From: Puccinia triticina
Taxonomy: Eukaryota > Basidiomycota > Pucciniomycetes > Pucciniales > Pucciniaceae
Direction of reading: 5' to 3'
Assembly: GCF_026914185.1 (NCBI RefSeq)
Contig: NC_070563.1
Location: 5,229,001-5,293,000 of the forward strand
DNA: 64,000 nucleotides
Below the pieces are notes generated by a model that worked only from the letters and a program-made list of their open reading frames with translations, had not been told where the DNA came from and did not search any database. Numbering within the stretch: the stretch's first letter is position 1; each line of letters starts with the position of its first letter. The position numbers were made by a program, and so were the translations under genes. This document shows, piece by piece, positions 1-10,204 of the stretch.

Positions 1-453
1 AGACAAGGTTTGGCTAGATGGGCGCAATATCTCAACAACATGCCCCAGCCCCAAATTGGAACACCGCTGGCTTGGACCATTCCCAATAGGTGCAGAATTT
101 CAACCTCCGCTTACAAACTGACCCTTCCGCTTTCCATGCAGGGAGTCCACCCAGTTTTCCACGTGTCAGTACTCCGCAAACACAAGCCCGACGAGATCGC
201 CCACCGACAGCGGCGGACCCCACAGCCAGTAACAGTCAACGGCAGAGACGAGTGGGAGGTCGACGGAATACTGGACAGCCGGCGGAGAGGGCGGACGACT
301 CAATACCTTGTCAGCCGGCGCGGATTTGGACCGGCGGAAAATTCTTGGGAGCCGGAGGCGAACTTGAGAAACAGCGGAGACCTAGTGGCGGAGTTTAACT
401 CAAAATTTCCGGAGGCGGCGGCCAGGCATTGGAGGACGCGGAGAACAAAGTGA
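1..453 (+). CDS. Pol C-terminus: end of integrase plus chromodomain (partial)
   Basis: The open frame enters from the left edge and ends at 453. Its first half matches the tail of Ty3/gypsy integrase, with the conserved block HPVFHVSVLRKH. Its second half is a chromodomain: an acidic WEVDGILDSR strand, then QYLVSRRGFG and the aromatic NSWEP motif. In chromoviruses this domain tethers the integrase to modified histones and biases insertion to heterochromatin. No stop or frameshift is visible, so the part seen is intact. The rest of Gag-Pol lies outside the window. Confidence 0.9.
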   Translation, partial: RQGLARWAQYLNNMPQPQIGTPLAWTIPNRCRISTSAYKLTLPLSMQGVHPVFHVSVLRKHKPDEIAHRQRRTPQPVTVNGRDEWEVDGILDSRRRGRTTQYLVSRRGFGPAENSWEPEANLRNSGDLVAEFNSKFPEAAARHWRTRRTK

Positions 454-598
454 GAGGGCAAGCTTTTTCCCACTGGGTTTTTTAACGCTGCCCGGGGACA
501 GAATGCAGAGCCAAAAGAGGAGGATTTTTTTTTGTTTTTTATTTTTTCTCATTGATCAACCGGAAAAGGGGGCGGCTTGGGCATTAAAGGGGGGATAA

Positions 599-786
599 TG
601 TTATGAGCCGTAGCGCAGACTCACATGTACATAGACTACACGTACATGTCACGGACCATACTCAAGGTTCGAGAGGCTGGAGATCCAAGCCTCTTCCTCA
701 TCCTGCAATCTACCATCTTGGATCCAGAACCCCCAGAACCCCAGAACCCAGACTCCATCTTCCTCTCCACAGAACAGACCATAACA
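599..786 (+). repeat. 3' LTR of element A (188 bp)
   Basis: It starts TGTTATG and ends CATAACA, a 7-bp perfect inverted terminal repeat. It follows a G-rich polypurine tract. The reverse-strand frame of element B runs into it and turns to nonsense exactly at this boundary. Confidence 0.85.
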
Positions 787-1762
787 GCAGGCAACACAGC
801 TTTTGACCCAGTTACGTACATGTTTCTTCAAACTTGGCCACCAAAACCTACATACTAACCGCTGATATGTTTCTTCCACTCTGCGGTGGCCTAGATCTTT
901 GTGAACCATCTGAAGGAGTTTTTTGTGGAATTCAGGATTGGAGATAACTAATTGTGCTGTTGGGGTATGCCTTCTCATGAGTTTTGAATTCTTGACAAAA
1001 TAATTTATTGACTTCCTTTTTAATTTTTGAAACTCTTCAGGCTCCATGGAATCAGGTTTCTTCAATGTTTGCAGGTAATTTTTCATATCCATCCAATATC
1101 CTGGGCTCTCCCATTCCTTCAACTGTTCCGTACTGATTTGACTTGAGTATATCTGAAAGCAGGGTTGAATTGGTGGTTCATCCTCATCAAAATCTGGTGT
1201 AGCCTCATAATATTCTTCTTCATCTTCCCCAATTGGTCTTTGTGATAATCCGTCCGGCATTGTGAATGTTTTTCCAGGCTTATGAACCAAATCAAATGAA
1301 AACAACTGAATAAAAGCTACCCATCTTGTCATTGGGGCATTGGGTGATGATGGCAAGTTTCTCATTTGAATTAGCGACTTGGCATAAACCTGAAGCTCAA
1401 AAAGTTGACCCCAGAGAATTGTTTGAAGCTTCTTGAGAACTCTTGCGACTCCACATAATTCTTATTTTGGCTGAGAGTATCGAGATTCAACTGGTGAAAA
1501 TACTATAGATTCATAAAGGACTGGCCTGTTCATTCCAGTGTCCAACTCTTCTTGACTGAGCACCGCACCTGCAGCTATAAAACTTGAATCCACTGCTTAT
1601 ATTATTTGCCCGGCATCTGCTGAATATTCCAGCTTCTTCAGAACAATATCCTCACCTACTTTTTGCTTGAGGTCTTCAAAGGCAATCTGGCACCCTTCAG
1701 TCCATATCCATTCTTCATCCTTCTGAGTGAGTTTCCTAAGTGGTGCTGCAATTTCTGATAAA
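787..1762 (-). pseudogene. RNase H end and integrase zinc finger of element B
   Basis: The minus-strand frame contains the gypsy RNase H segment (AVDSSFIAAGAVLSQ, with an in-frame stop just before it) and then, in 1365-787, the tail of RNase H followed by the integrase HHCC finger: HKDLGH, then KSCVACC about 30 residues later. The second Cys pair is the last host codon before the LTR of element A. The DDE integrase core is absent from this window. Upstream it continues across the Helitron into the RT at 5191; removing the Helitron restores one reading frame. Confidence 0.85.
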
Positions 1763-2150
1763 TCCAAGTTTATTAAAGACAGAGAAACACGGAAAGAAAG
1801 ATCAAGGGTTCCCCCTACAAATCAACAAAATACAAAAAAAAAATGCAAGGGTTCCCCCTTCCAAAAAAAAGCAAATCACAAAAAAAGTGTTCTTAACAAA
1901 AAATCTAAACACCACAAACTAGACCCACTATCCATCCCTGTCTAGCAGGGTTTAAAATAGTGGGTGGATGGCCCCCAGCGCGCCGCATTGAAGGCATTAT
2001 GCAAAGGGGGGCCAACGAGTTTAGCCCCTCAAACTGCGCAAGTGCAACAGCGGAGGGGTGAGGGCGAACCGCACGCTGGAAGCACAGCGGCAGAGGACGC
2101 CCTGGGGGACACAAAGACACAACCCGGAGTCCTCTTTTATAGACAATCGG
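1763..2150 (+). repeat. Helitron 5' terminal region shared by both copies
   Basis: About 390 bp aligns with the reverse complement of 45354 to about 44940. Shared landmarks are the terminal TCCAAGTTTATTAAAGACA, the repeated CAAGGGTTCCCCCT motif, the block CCCCTCAAACTG(C/T)GCA(A/C)GTGCAACAGCGGAGGGG, and a CCCTGGGG...CCTCT(A/T)TT box. Beyond this the two copies are unrelated. Confidence 0.8.
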
Positions 2151-2415
2151 GAATTGCCCTCAGCAAAATCGACGCCACATTCATCAAGCCATGACTACCA
2201 CGCCACCGCCACGCCCCTGCATGTAACGCTGACCTCCGCGGCGGTGCCTGGACCGGCGAGGCGTTGTCAACAAGAACAGTATACACTCCGACTCGGACAA
2301 TCTGCTCGTCCAGGAGGGCAACATCCAGGTTGAGATGAGCGGCAATTGGTCCGTCTCCCGTTCTCCCTGCCCCCCGCGCATGACTGATTGAGTGTTTTGG
2401 GATAGGTTGATTCAA

Positions 2416-3475
2416 GGCTTCGGACTCCGACCTCCCGTTCGCGTTCTACCGGGCCTACCATTGCCAGCTGGCGACCTACCTGCGTCCGCAGGCGCGGCCG
2501 GTGGTGCACCCGTCGACGCTGATCTTGATGCCGGGCTTCCTGCTGGTCTCGGCGTCCTTCCTGGACAAGTGCGACTCGCTGGTGCACCGCAGCCTGCGCT
2601 CGGTCACCACGCTGGGCCCAACGACAAGCAGCTTCAATGCGGGCGAGTCGGCCAACCTGGCGATGGGCGCCAAGCCCAAGGTGCTCGAGCTTGCCCACCG
2701 TCGGCTGGTCTCCACCGCCCTCGACATCGTCGGCGGCTCGCCCAGGCCTCCCTCCTCCCCCCAGGAGCAGCAGGAGGAGGAGGAGGGAGAACTGGACGAC
2801 AGCGCGCGCCGGCGCCAGTTCTTCGGCGGCCTGCTCAGCCTCTGGATCCGCGCCATCACCAAACGCACCTCCATGTGGAACACCCGCTCCGTCTTCCTCG
2901 ACGGCCTCTTCTACACCGTCCTCTACACCGCCCCTGCCCCCCCGCTCCTCCTCAACAACCTCCCCAGCCCCCCCGTCCTCGTCTGACCCTCCCTCGCCCT
3001 CTTCAACCTCCCCTTCATCCTCGACGTCCTTGCAGGATCCTCCTCACCGCTGACAACACCGTCTGCGTCATGCGCACCATCGCCTTCATTTACTCCCAGT
3101 TCGAGGCGTGCGTCTCCCCCTTCTCTCTCTCTTTCTTGTAACTGACAAGGGGGTTTCTTGGGATAGGTTGACGACGCAGCCAGAGATGCTGAAAGCGCTA
3201 TGTCTCGACCTGCGCTCGACCCGCTTGTCTTCCAGCACCTCTTCCTGCACTGGAACTCGGGCGTCCGCGGCTACTTATACATGCGGCTGCTCGTCTGGCG
3301 CCTCAGCCGGCTCAACGCCGCCGCCGCTGGGCCCAGGACCCCCAAGGCTAGGGACGTCGTCAAGATCATCCTTGCCTTCAATGCCCGTCTCGACGCTATC
3401 CGCAAACGCCACGATCAGCTCTTGCCCGTCTCCGAGCTCTTGGGCTCTCAGGAAGAAGAAGACCGGTGTCGTTGA
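2416..3475 (+). pseudogene. Captured host-gene fragment, DUF1765/UPF0592-like membrane protein
   Basis: GC-rich, unlike its surroundings. After a likely 3' splice site near 2415, the frame through 2986 encodes a conserved-looking stretch (PSTLILMPGFLLVSASFL, later FFGGLLSLWIRAITKRTSMW). A stop at about 2984 and a frame change follow; then RTIAFIYSQFEA, an intron with GTGCGT donor near 3107 and acceptor at about 3166, and then LTTQPEMLKALCLDL. After one more single-base frameshift comes LDPLVFQHLFLHWNSGVRGY and LLVWRLSRLN. This pattern resembles the fungal DUF1765 family (S. pombe UPF0592), recognised from memory. Retained introns point to DNA-level capture, as Helitrons do. The copy is non-functional. 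Confidence 0.6.
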
Positions 3476-3535
3476 CGTGCGTCTTTCCCCCATATTATTC
3501 TTTCCATCAAAGTGAGGGAATGTTATAGATGTAAC

Positions 3536-4755
3536 TAGAAATATCTTCTTAGTTTCTTGAAATATTTCAGTATCTTGATAGCCAAATTTCCTCAACCTGA
3601 ACCTTTCAAGTTGAGCGTGATTTCTTGGATCACAAACCTGCACCAAAATGTCAGTAAGTCGTACTAACACCGCAACTGGTATAACAACATCAATGCTTGT
3701 GTAGGCTAGCCCCAAATGTAGCTCTTATAGTCAGACTCAAATCATGCCTTGTCCCAACACTTCCATTGGCAAATGGTCTGTTATACTCTCACTGATACTA
3801 CTGATAACCAGGACAAGATCTAGCTTCTGCCAAACCCCAAGTATCCAACCTGAACACATACAGGAGACCTGCAATTGCAAATTTCCCCAGCTCAATCAAG
3901 GTATCTGCTTGTCCTCAAGGCGGAGGTTTTACGACTTGGTGTCAGTTCCCTGTTTCAAAGCCCCCACAAGTAAAAATATCATAACCTACCACAGAGACCC
4001 TGATACTGGCTTTCATGGGCTTCCTTCTCCCCTCCCTGGCACCTCCAAACATCAACCAAGGGGGGGGGGGAGGACTCAACAAATACAACACATGCAGAGG
4101 ACACATGGAGTGTATTTGGTAAACATTTTTCATTGAAGATGCAGACCTACAAGTCCCATTTTTTTTGTTTTTAGCTATTATTGTGTATATGATGGCTGAA
4201 AACAACAAATAGGACATGTAGGTCTCCATCTTCAAGAATAAAGATTTACCAGAGACACTCCATGTCTTGTATTTGTTTCAGCATTGGGAGGAGGAAGGGT
4301 ACTCATTGTTGGGGCCGCATGCATAGGTTCCTGGCCGCCACACCAAACTTACTAAGCATCCCTGTGCCCTCCCCAGCATTTTCCCAACCTGCCCAAGTAC
4401 CCATTGATTATATTTGCCTTTGCTGTTGTTGGAAACAAATTCCCAATGCTGATCAGTGCTGTCCCGTCTGTGGTGAACCTTGTGTATTGATCTAAATAAC
4501 AATTAAAGAAATGTACATTTTAGCCAATGTTTCCCCCCCCCCCCCCCCCCTTAAAAGGTTGGGCAATGGATGCAGTATCATTCAGATGGGTCTGCTTCCT
4601 GTAATCTGCAAAATCAGAATATCATATCATCCTCTGTGGGTCACACAATCTATGTAGGCTCAAGCTGATCCAATTATGATATCTGTGGGGTTCTTGGTCT
4701 TGTTTTATACATAAACTTATTCAAGTGGTTGAGTGTGTTGTACAATTTACCACTA
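3536..4755 (+). other. Helitron interior without recognisable gene
   Basis: I see no coding similarity. Notable are a run of ten G at about 4062-4071, immediately followed by AGGAC, and a run of about 18 C at 4533-4550, both inside otherwise mixed sequence. It may be further captured or filler DNA. Confidence 0.4.
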
Positions 4756-4953
4756 GGGGTGTTCAAAGTTGACTGCATAAAATTATAACACCATAAATTC
4801 ATAAAATTTTAATCTGAAAAAAATGTGTAACACCCAATCACTCAAAAAAGAGCAACAATTCTAAAATGGTAAATAAAAAATGATCACTCAAAAGTGTTAT
4901 GATTTTATGATTTTATGATTTGAAAAAAATATGATTTCAACTTTGAACACCCT
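4756..4953. mobile_element. 198-bp AT-rich MITE inside Helitron 1
   Basis: Terminal inverted repeats GGGTGTTCAAAGTTGA and TCAACTTTGAACACCC bound an AT-rich core with three copies of an ATGATTTT-like motif. TA flanks both sides (4754-4755 and 4954-4955), as expected for Tc1/mariner-type targets. No coding capacity. Confidence 0.7.
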
Positions 4954-5160
4954 TACTGTAAATATTTTCAAAGCCAGTCTTTTTTGCCCAACAGAAACAT
5001 TAACCTGGGTGATTACATATGTATCACCTCAAGAAATGTGTACATTCAGCATTCAAAAACATGGTTGCATAAAATACCACCGCTGAGTAAAAAAACCATT
5101 GCTGCTGAGTGAAAAAGCTACTGTTGCTGACTAAACAAAGTGGGGCTGGGCATGTGGGCT

Positions 5161-5190
5161 CTGCAGCGGCGCAGCCGCCTTGGCCTCTAG
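5161..5190 (+). other. Helitron 1 3' terminal hairpin and CTAG
   Basis: GCGGC-GCA-GCCGC can fold as a short stable hairpin ending 13 nt before the terminal CTAG. The same hairpin and spacing, with AA replacing GC in the loop, occur at 42764-42793 on the minus strand. Confidence 0.85.
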
Positions 5191-6491
5191 TTCTTAATAA
5201 ACATTCTAACGTAAGTGATTATTCCCAAAAATCCTCTCAGGTCTGTAACATTACTTGGTGTTGGCCAGGTCAAAACCTTGTTCTTCTTTTGCTGAGAAAT
5301 CTTTCTTCCTTCTTTGCAGACTACATGCCCAACGATATCCAATGAAGGAACGCAGCATGCAAACTTCTTTCCTGAAACTGTCAGTCCTGCCTCCTCAATA
5401 CGAAATAAGACTCGTTCCAATAATATTGCATACTCCCAAATGAACCGTCATATTCCGGGGTTCTGTTCTAAAAATTCGCCGTTGTAATCTGTCCTAGGTC
5501 CCTTGATTCCTCCATTGTCAATGAATACTCCAACTTTTTCCGGAATCTCATCTTGAAGTATCCACATCATTTGAGCTTGATAAACTGCCACTGAGTTAGT
5601 TGCACCTTGTGGTAATTGAGTGAGCTGAAATCTTCCTATCGGTGTGTCAAAAGTAGTCATTGGTCTTGATTCGTGAGCTAATTCTCTTTTGTCATATCCA
5701 CCCATAATGTCGCCTAAACCATAGCAAGCTCTTCCGGAAAAAGATTAAACAAAATCCTCTGTTGCAGGCGGCAATCCGGCATCTCGAATTGTAACTTTGT
5801 TCATTTCTTGAAGATTGTGAACTATCCTTAATTTACCATCATGTTTTGCCACACAAAATACTGGACTGGAATAGCTTGATGTAGACTGTTCATATAAACC
5901 GGTGTTGATTCGTTCCCTGACAAGCTCCGTAAATTCTTCTCTAATGGCTGCTGGAATCGGAATTGGTTTTTTCTGCGATGGCTGGTGTTCTACTACTGGG
6001 ATGACATAAGGTAAGCCATATGAGTGTTTAAGAAGCCCTCTTTCTTGCGGACAGAAAGCAAATGCTTTTTCCCGCAGAACAATGACATGCTTAAACAATT
6101 TGAGTTCTTTTGTTAGTGGCCATCCTGGGGGTCCAAAATTTACAAATTTCAATCTTTCTTCAGTGACTTTTAATGTTGGTTGAAATTCAGGGGGTGATGG
6201 CGTAAGTGGAGTTTGATAAGGATCTCTTGAAAGTGGTGGCCTCTGCAAAGGTGGATTGATTTTCTGAGGCATAGGTTCATTGACTGGTTTTACCTTCTTT
6301 CCCACAGGCTTATACTTTGTGAAGCACCACAGGTCTCCATTTGTCCAGCGCTTGCACATATCTGCCTGAGTTCTAGATCCAATTCCATCTGCAAGTAAGT
6401 TCTTCATTTGCCGTTCTGGGTTGGTGCTCATATTGCCTTCTGCTGAAAATCTGTAACCCTTGCTGAACTTGAGAATTGAATGGTATGACAC
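5191..6491 (-). pseudogene. Reverse transcriptase region of element B
   Basis: The minus-strand frame 6491-5187 encodes the linker after protease and the RT core. It includes ERINTGLYEQSTSSYSSPVF and KLRIVHNLQEMNKVTI (fingers), then the FDTPIGRFQLTQLPQGATNS block, and the thumb with DIVGHVV and LRGFLGIITYVRMF. Stops lie near 5742 and at 5448-5450. The catalytic YxDD-type box reads FIDN: the second Asp codon at 5514-5516 is Asn. All these changes fit C-to-T (or complementary G-to-A) transitions. The thumb is cut by the Helitron at 5190. Confidence 0.87.
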
Positions 6492-7720
6492 TCCAATCCC
6501 AAGCTGGGGTTCCTTTGCTTGTATGATTTCTTTTTTATAGGAAAAAAATTCATCAGTTCACGCAACCTTTCTAAACAGCTAGACACACCTTTTCTTCCAT
6601 TTTGTATGATTTCTCCTTTGAATTGGGAGCTAGCTGACTTTGTAAGACATCCAGTGGGGAGTGGTTCTTCCAAACACTGTTTTGTCCTTTCCCAACCGTA
6701 TCCTTCATATGCCCTACCTAATGTGACTTGAACTCTTCTTTCATTATGGCCCTGAAACGTTAGTATTTCTCCCCGGCGGAAGTATTCCAGCATACAATGG
6801 TTGTCAAAGAAAAATGGTCGTCCTAGTATAGGCAATGTTGCTTTTATCGCGGTAAATAGATGAATTGGTCCTGTGAAGCTTCCAATTGTTAGAGGGCAAA
6901 ACTCAACCACTCCTGTGATGTTGCACTGCTCCCCTCCTACTCCTGAAAGAGGTATTTCAATGTGGGTTATTTCCAATCCCAGGTGAAAGGCTAATCCTTC
7001 AGGGATCACATTTACCATTGAACCAGAGTCAACCAGGAAATTCACTTCTTGGCCTTCCATGAATGTCTTCACAAATCCCAGTGCGCAACTATAATAAGCT
7101 GTTCCTTCTAATGCTTTCTTTTGCTCATTTATTTTCATTGATGCTGAAAGAATCTGTTCCTCTTCTGGGGACCTTGGACTGGAGACTATAAAGGTGGGAG
7201 CTGATTCTTGTTGAACTTGTGGCAGTTTTTTGGTAAGTTGCTTAATCATTTCTTCCGTGAACTGCGGAAAAGCTTTTGAAAGTTGAGAAAGGGTTAATGG
7301 GATGACTGAATCTTGAACCTCATTTACCAATTCCAACTCTATGCTTTGAGATTCAGATTTTGCTTTCACTGGTTGTCTTATTGGGGGTATAACTGGTTCC
7401 TTGACATATATTTGATCAATATCCATTGATGTTCCGGTTTCAAGATCTTCATTTGTCTCAGTTTTCTCCTTTCTTCCTGAAAATCCACCCTTTTGTGCTT
7501 GCAAACTGTACGTCTCTAGAGGAAGTTGCTTCAGAAAATTTTCCGCTTGAGGCCCTGGTGCATTCCAATTTACTATTCCTACTGATGACACTACATCAGG
7601 ACTTGCCTTCTTCATGATGCTGGTTGGTTCTGTCTTGATTTTCCCGGATTCTAAAGGAATTTTGTTAGGATATGTTGATGGTGGCTCCGCAAAAGCTAGT
7701 TGAGTTGATAATTTCTTCAT
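6428..7720 (-). pseudogene. Gag-Pol linker and retropepsin of element B
   Basis: A 430-codon frame. Its middle holds the aspartic protease motif LVDSGSMVNVIPEG, followed by the flap and ILGRPFFFDN, typical of gypsy retropepsins that process Gag-Pol. It lies in the same frame as Gag, separated only by a TGA at about 7751, and overlaps the RT frame in another register near 6470-6491. It may have been read by suppression or frameshift, or the TGA may be a decayed CGA. Confidence 0.8.
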
Positions 7721-7753
7721 TTTAGGATCTGCTGAGGCGCCTGCTACAACGGT

Positions 7754-9106
7754 TCAAATAGGTCTTGAGCGGTCAAAAGGTATCTTCTCTCCATTAGGTA
7801 AATAATACTCCTTTCCCATGTGTCTCACTAATCCCTCCTTTTCATCATTTTCCAATGCAAAGCAGTTGAGAGTGCTGTGGCCTTCCTTTTGACAGTAATA
7901 GCAGATCCTTTCTTGTGGCTCATATAGTTTCCTCTGAGTTTCTGGTCGTCCTTGAGCATTTTCTTCCTTGGAGTTTGTTTGTGCCATTTGATTCTGGAGA
8001 TTTTGCACGAATTTGGTAAGTTCATCCACTTTTCCTTCCAGTTTACCTACAGGGTTCTCATCTAGCATTTTCTCCCTTAACACTTTACCTTTATCACTCC
8101 CTTTTTTTACATCCAACAGCTTCTGCATGATTTTTTTTGACTCAGCAAAAGCCCTTCCATATCCAAAGGTGTCTTCTGAACCAGCCTTCATCTCCATTTC
8201 CGCATAATTGATGAGATCCTTGATTTCCGGTGGTTTGCAGTATCCGTCCTTTCCGTATTTGATCTTCTCTCCTTTTATCAATTCACGTTTGATATTCCTT
8301 TGTGATTCCTTGGAGAATGCTGCCAAAAACAAGTAGACTACATCCTGTTGAGAGGTGATATGCTCATTTGTCACTAGATATTTGACAATCATCATGAACT
8401 TTGAGACAAATTCCCTATAATCGTGGATGTCTTTTAATCCACCCTTCTTTGCAATTCCCTCAGCCAAATCACGCAAGTCTTGAACTGTATACTTTATCTG
8501 GGTATAGTAATCTCCCCAAACTTCCGTCATACTCTCTTTCAAAAGATCCCAGTCCCGTTCTTCGTATCCTTCTAATGTTTCAAGTTCTTCGTTCAAGTCT
8601 TCGCCAATCACAAACCTGTTGATTTGCATAACCATGTCCCAGTCGCTGGCTCCACATGCCTCTGCTGCCCGTTCATATCTCAATAAAATTTTTTTCAACC
8701 TTTCACCTTCAAATTTGAGAGTATTGTTTTCAATCTTCACAACCTTCTGTCTTACTTCGCGTATTGGGGTGTTTTGACCCATATCAAGGTTTCTTGGATA
8801 TGTGGATTGCAATGCTTCTTTCCAGTGCTTTGTGGGTGTTATTGTTTTGAAGAGTTTTTCAGCTTGGTCGGCTGCAAAAGTTGAAGGTGCTCCAGCAGTT
8901 GGAGGTGCTCCAGAACCTGAAGCTACTCCTAATCCACTTGCAGTTATTTGCCCAGTTTGGCCTAGTCCTCTTGTCTTGCTTGTTGAAGCTGTATTTTGTA
9001 ACGGTAGGTTTGGTCTGACTTGTGGAAGGAGTGGATTTTCCAGGTTCATGCCGCTGTTTCCTTGTTCCGTTCCTGCTTCCAAATCCCCAGGTAAATTGAA
9101 AGACAT
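7754..9106 (-). CDS. Gag of element B
   Basis: An intact 450-codon frame. The capsid-like central part (residues about 90-330) is followed by one CCHC zinc knuckle, CYYCQKEGHSTLNC, near residue 410, which binds element RNA during particle assembly. The ATG at 9106 follows a leader of about 430 bp from the PBS. It is the only element B frame with no visible break. Confidence 0.85.
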   Translation of the reverse strand: MSFNLPGDLEAGTEQGNSGMNLENPLLPQVRPNLPLQNTASTSKTRGLGQTGQITASGLGVASGSGAPPTAGAPSTFAADQAEKLFKTITPTKHWKEALQSTYPRNLDMGQNTPIREVRQKVVKIENNTLKFEGERLKKILLRYERAAEACGASDWDMVMQINRFVIGEDLNEELETLEGYEERDWDLLKESMTEVWGDYYTQIKYTVQDLRDLAEGIAKKGGLKDIHDYREFVSKFMMIVKYLVTNEHITSQQDVVYLFLAAFSKESQRNIKRELIKGEKIKYGKDGYCKPPEIKDLINYAEMEMKAGSEDTFGYGRAFAESKKIMQKLLDVKKGSDKGKVLREKMLDENPVGKLEGKVDELTKFVQNLQNQMAQTNSKEENAQGRPETQRKLYEPQERICYYCQKEGHSTLNCFALENDEKEGLVRHMGKEYYLPNGEKIPFDRSRPI

Positions 9107-9553
9107 GACAGCTAAGTGATCTCTTTCCTACAAACTTAAACAAAAAACTGTGATCAGTACTAAAAATAGAAGCTGTGTTAGTTTATTCCTCTTTCAAAAA
9201 AACAGGTTGGATCCTATTGATCCCTATAATATGATTTCTCTGGTATTCTGTGACCAGGGCTTTCTCAATTCTTGATACTTTACTTACTATTCTTATTCAC
9301 CAACCCAAACTCGGATTCCGGATGAATAAAATTAACTATAAAAATTTCTATCGGAGGTTGTTAACTCTTTGACAATTATTTTATGGCTGATTTTGGTTTC
9401 TGTTTTCCGTAATGTTGAAGGTTATCAATTGACTGATGAATTCTGTTACTTGCTAGATTCAAATTTGCAGTGGTCCTCAAAAAAACTTCAGGCCTCCTAA
9501 TAATTCTTTTTAAAACTACTTCCAACTAACTGTGCCACTGTTGGGACACCAGT
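9107..9553 (-). promoter_or_regulatory. Leader and primer-binding site of element B
   Basis: The sequence complementary to a tRNA 3' end (minus strand TGGTGTCCCAACAG, 9551-9538) starts two bases after the LTR. This is a conventional full-length-tRNA CCA-end PBS, unlike the copia elements in the window. The rest of the leader is non-coding. Confidence 0.65.
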
Positions 9554-10069
9554 TGTGAGACTCCAAAAGTGGGTTGCACTCCTTTTGGCTGAATTTAGAG
9601 AAGTATGTGTGGGGAAACCCCTGCCTCTCTGAAAATCAGACTGACAACACCCCCAAGCTAAGCTTGGAAGAAGAAGATGTGGACAGTGTTCTAGTAACTG
9701 TGGATACAGCAGAGGCTGTGCAACAATACAGCAGAGGCTGTGCAAAAATACAGCAGAGGCTGTGCAACAATACATGAAACCAAGAAGAAATAGAATGTTC
9801 CACAATGGTCTATCAACTGTAATGGAAGGTTTGCCTTAGCAACAAGAAGGATTGGAATATTCTAGAGAAAAATAGTTGTCATGTTCAAAGAAGTTCCCCA
9901 ATAGCAACAAGATAAGGATCTGTACATACTTCTTATCAGGTTTTGAGGGTCAAAGCCTCTACTTGGACTTGGACTTTCATCCCTCCAATAATTGACTCCT
10001 GATCTCTGGTTATTCAAATATAGTGTAAAAGATGGTTTGTAACACTGCATACATTAGGAGTATGCAACA
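9554..10069 (-). repeat. 5' LTR of element B (about 516 bp)
   Basis: Minus strand TGTTGCATACTCC...GGAGTCTCACA: TG...CA with a partly matching inverted end. The inner end abuts the PBS. The partner LTR is outside the window, so the outer end is inferred. It contains three tandem copies of a 21-22 bp unit (CAGCAGAGGCTGTGCAA) at about 9708-9773. Confidence 0.65.
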
Positions 10070-10204
10070 AGAAATGACTGTAAATATGCATGTATATGTA
10101 AAAATTACTATGTAGACTTGCTATGTATATGTAACTGAACTATGTAACTGTTAAACTTGTGTGTAAGCTAAAAAATTTGAATTTTTCCTTCCTATACAAG
10201 AGCG

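Larger units (their letters stand above)
1..786 (+). mobile_element. Ty3/gypsy chromovirus A, 3' part, running off the left edge
   Basis: Only the end of pol, a polypurine tract (about 585-598) and the 3' LTR are present. It interrupts the integrase of element B, which reads on the opposite strand and resumes at 787. GCAGG at 787-791 is the likely right copy of the target duplication; the left copy lies outside the window. The insertion is younger than element B. Confidence 0.9.
1763..5190 (+). mobile_element. Non-autonomous Helitron 1 (3428 bp) carrying a host-gene fragment
   Basis: The 5' end begins TC (TCCAAGTTTATTAAAGACA) directly after host A1762. The 3' end is a GC hairpin (GCGGCGCAGCCGC), about 10 nt, then CTAG, followed by host T5191. 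This is the textbook Helitron arrangement: 5' TC, 3' hairpin plus CTRR, insertion between A and T with no target duplication. Excising it restores the RT/RNase H frame of element B exactly. No Rep or helicase domain is visible, so it would depend on a helper. The same two ends recur in Helitron 2 at 42764-45354 on the other strand. Confidence 0.9.
787..10069 (-). mobile_element. Ty3/gypsy retrotransposon B, interrupted by a Helitron and by element A
   Basis: Read on the minus strand it runs 5' LTR (10069-9554), PBS, Gag, protease, reverse transcriptase, RNase H and the start of integrase, where element A cuts it. The remainder must lie beyond element A, outside the window. A Helitron at 1763-5190 splits the RT/RNase H region. 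Several in-frame stops and one altered RT catalytic residue show it is dead. Confidence 0.88.

Noticed and set aside
1727..2415. ORFs at the start of Helitron 1
   Set aside because: They cover the conserved non-coding Helitron 5' end, and the equivalent region of Helitron 2 does not keep the frame.
4533..4550. C homopolymer as a functional element
   Set aside because: A plain homopolymer. It may vary in length between reads and has no supported function.
9710..9773. Possible CRISPR-like spaced repeat
   Set aside because: Only three 21-bp direct repeats with no spacers, inside an LTR of a eukaryotic element.
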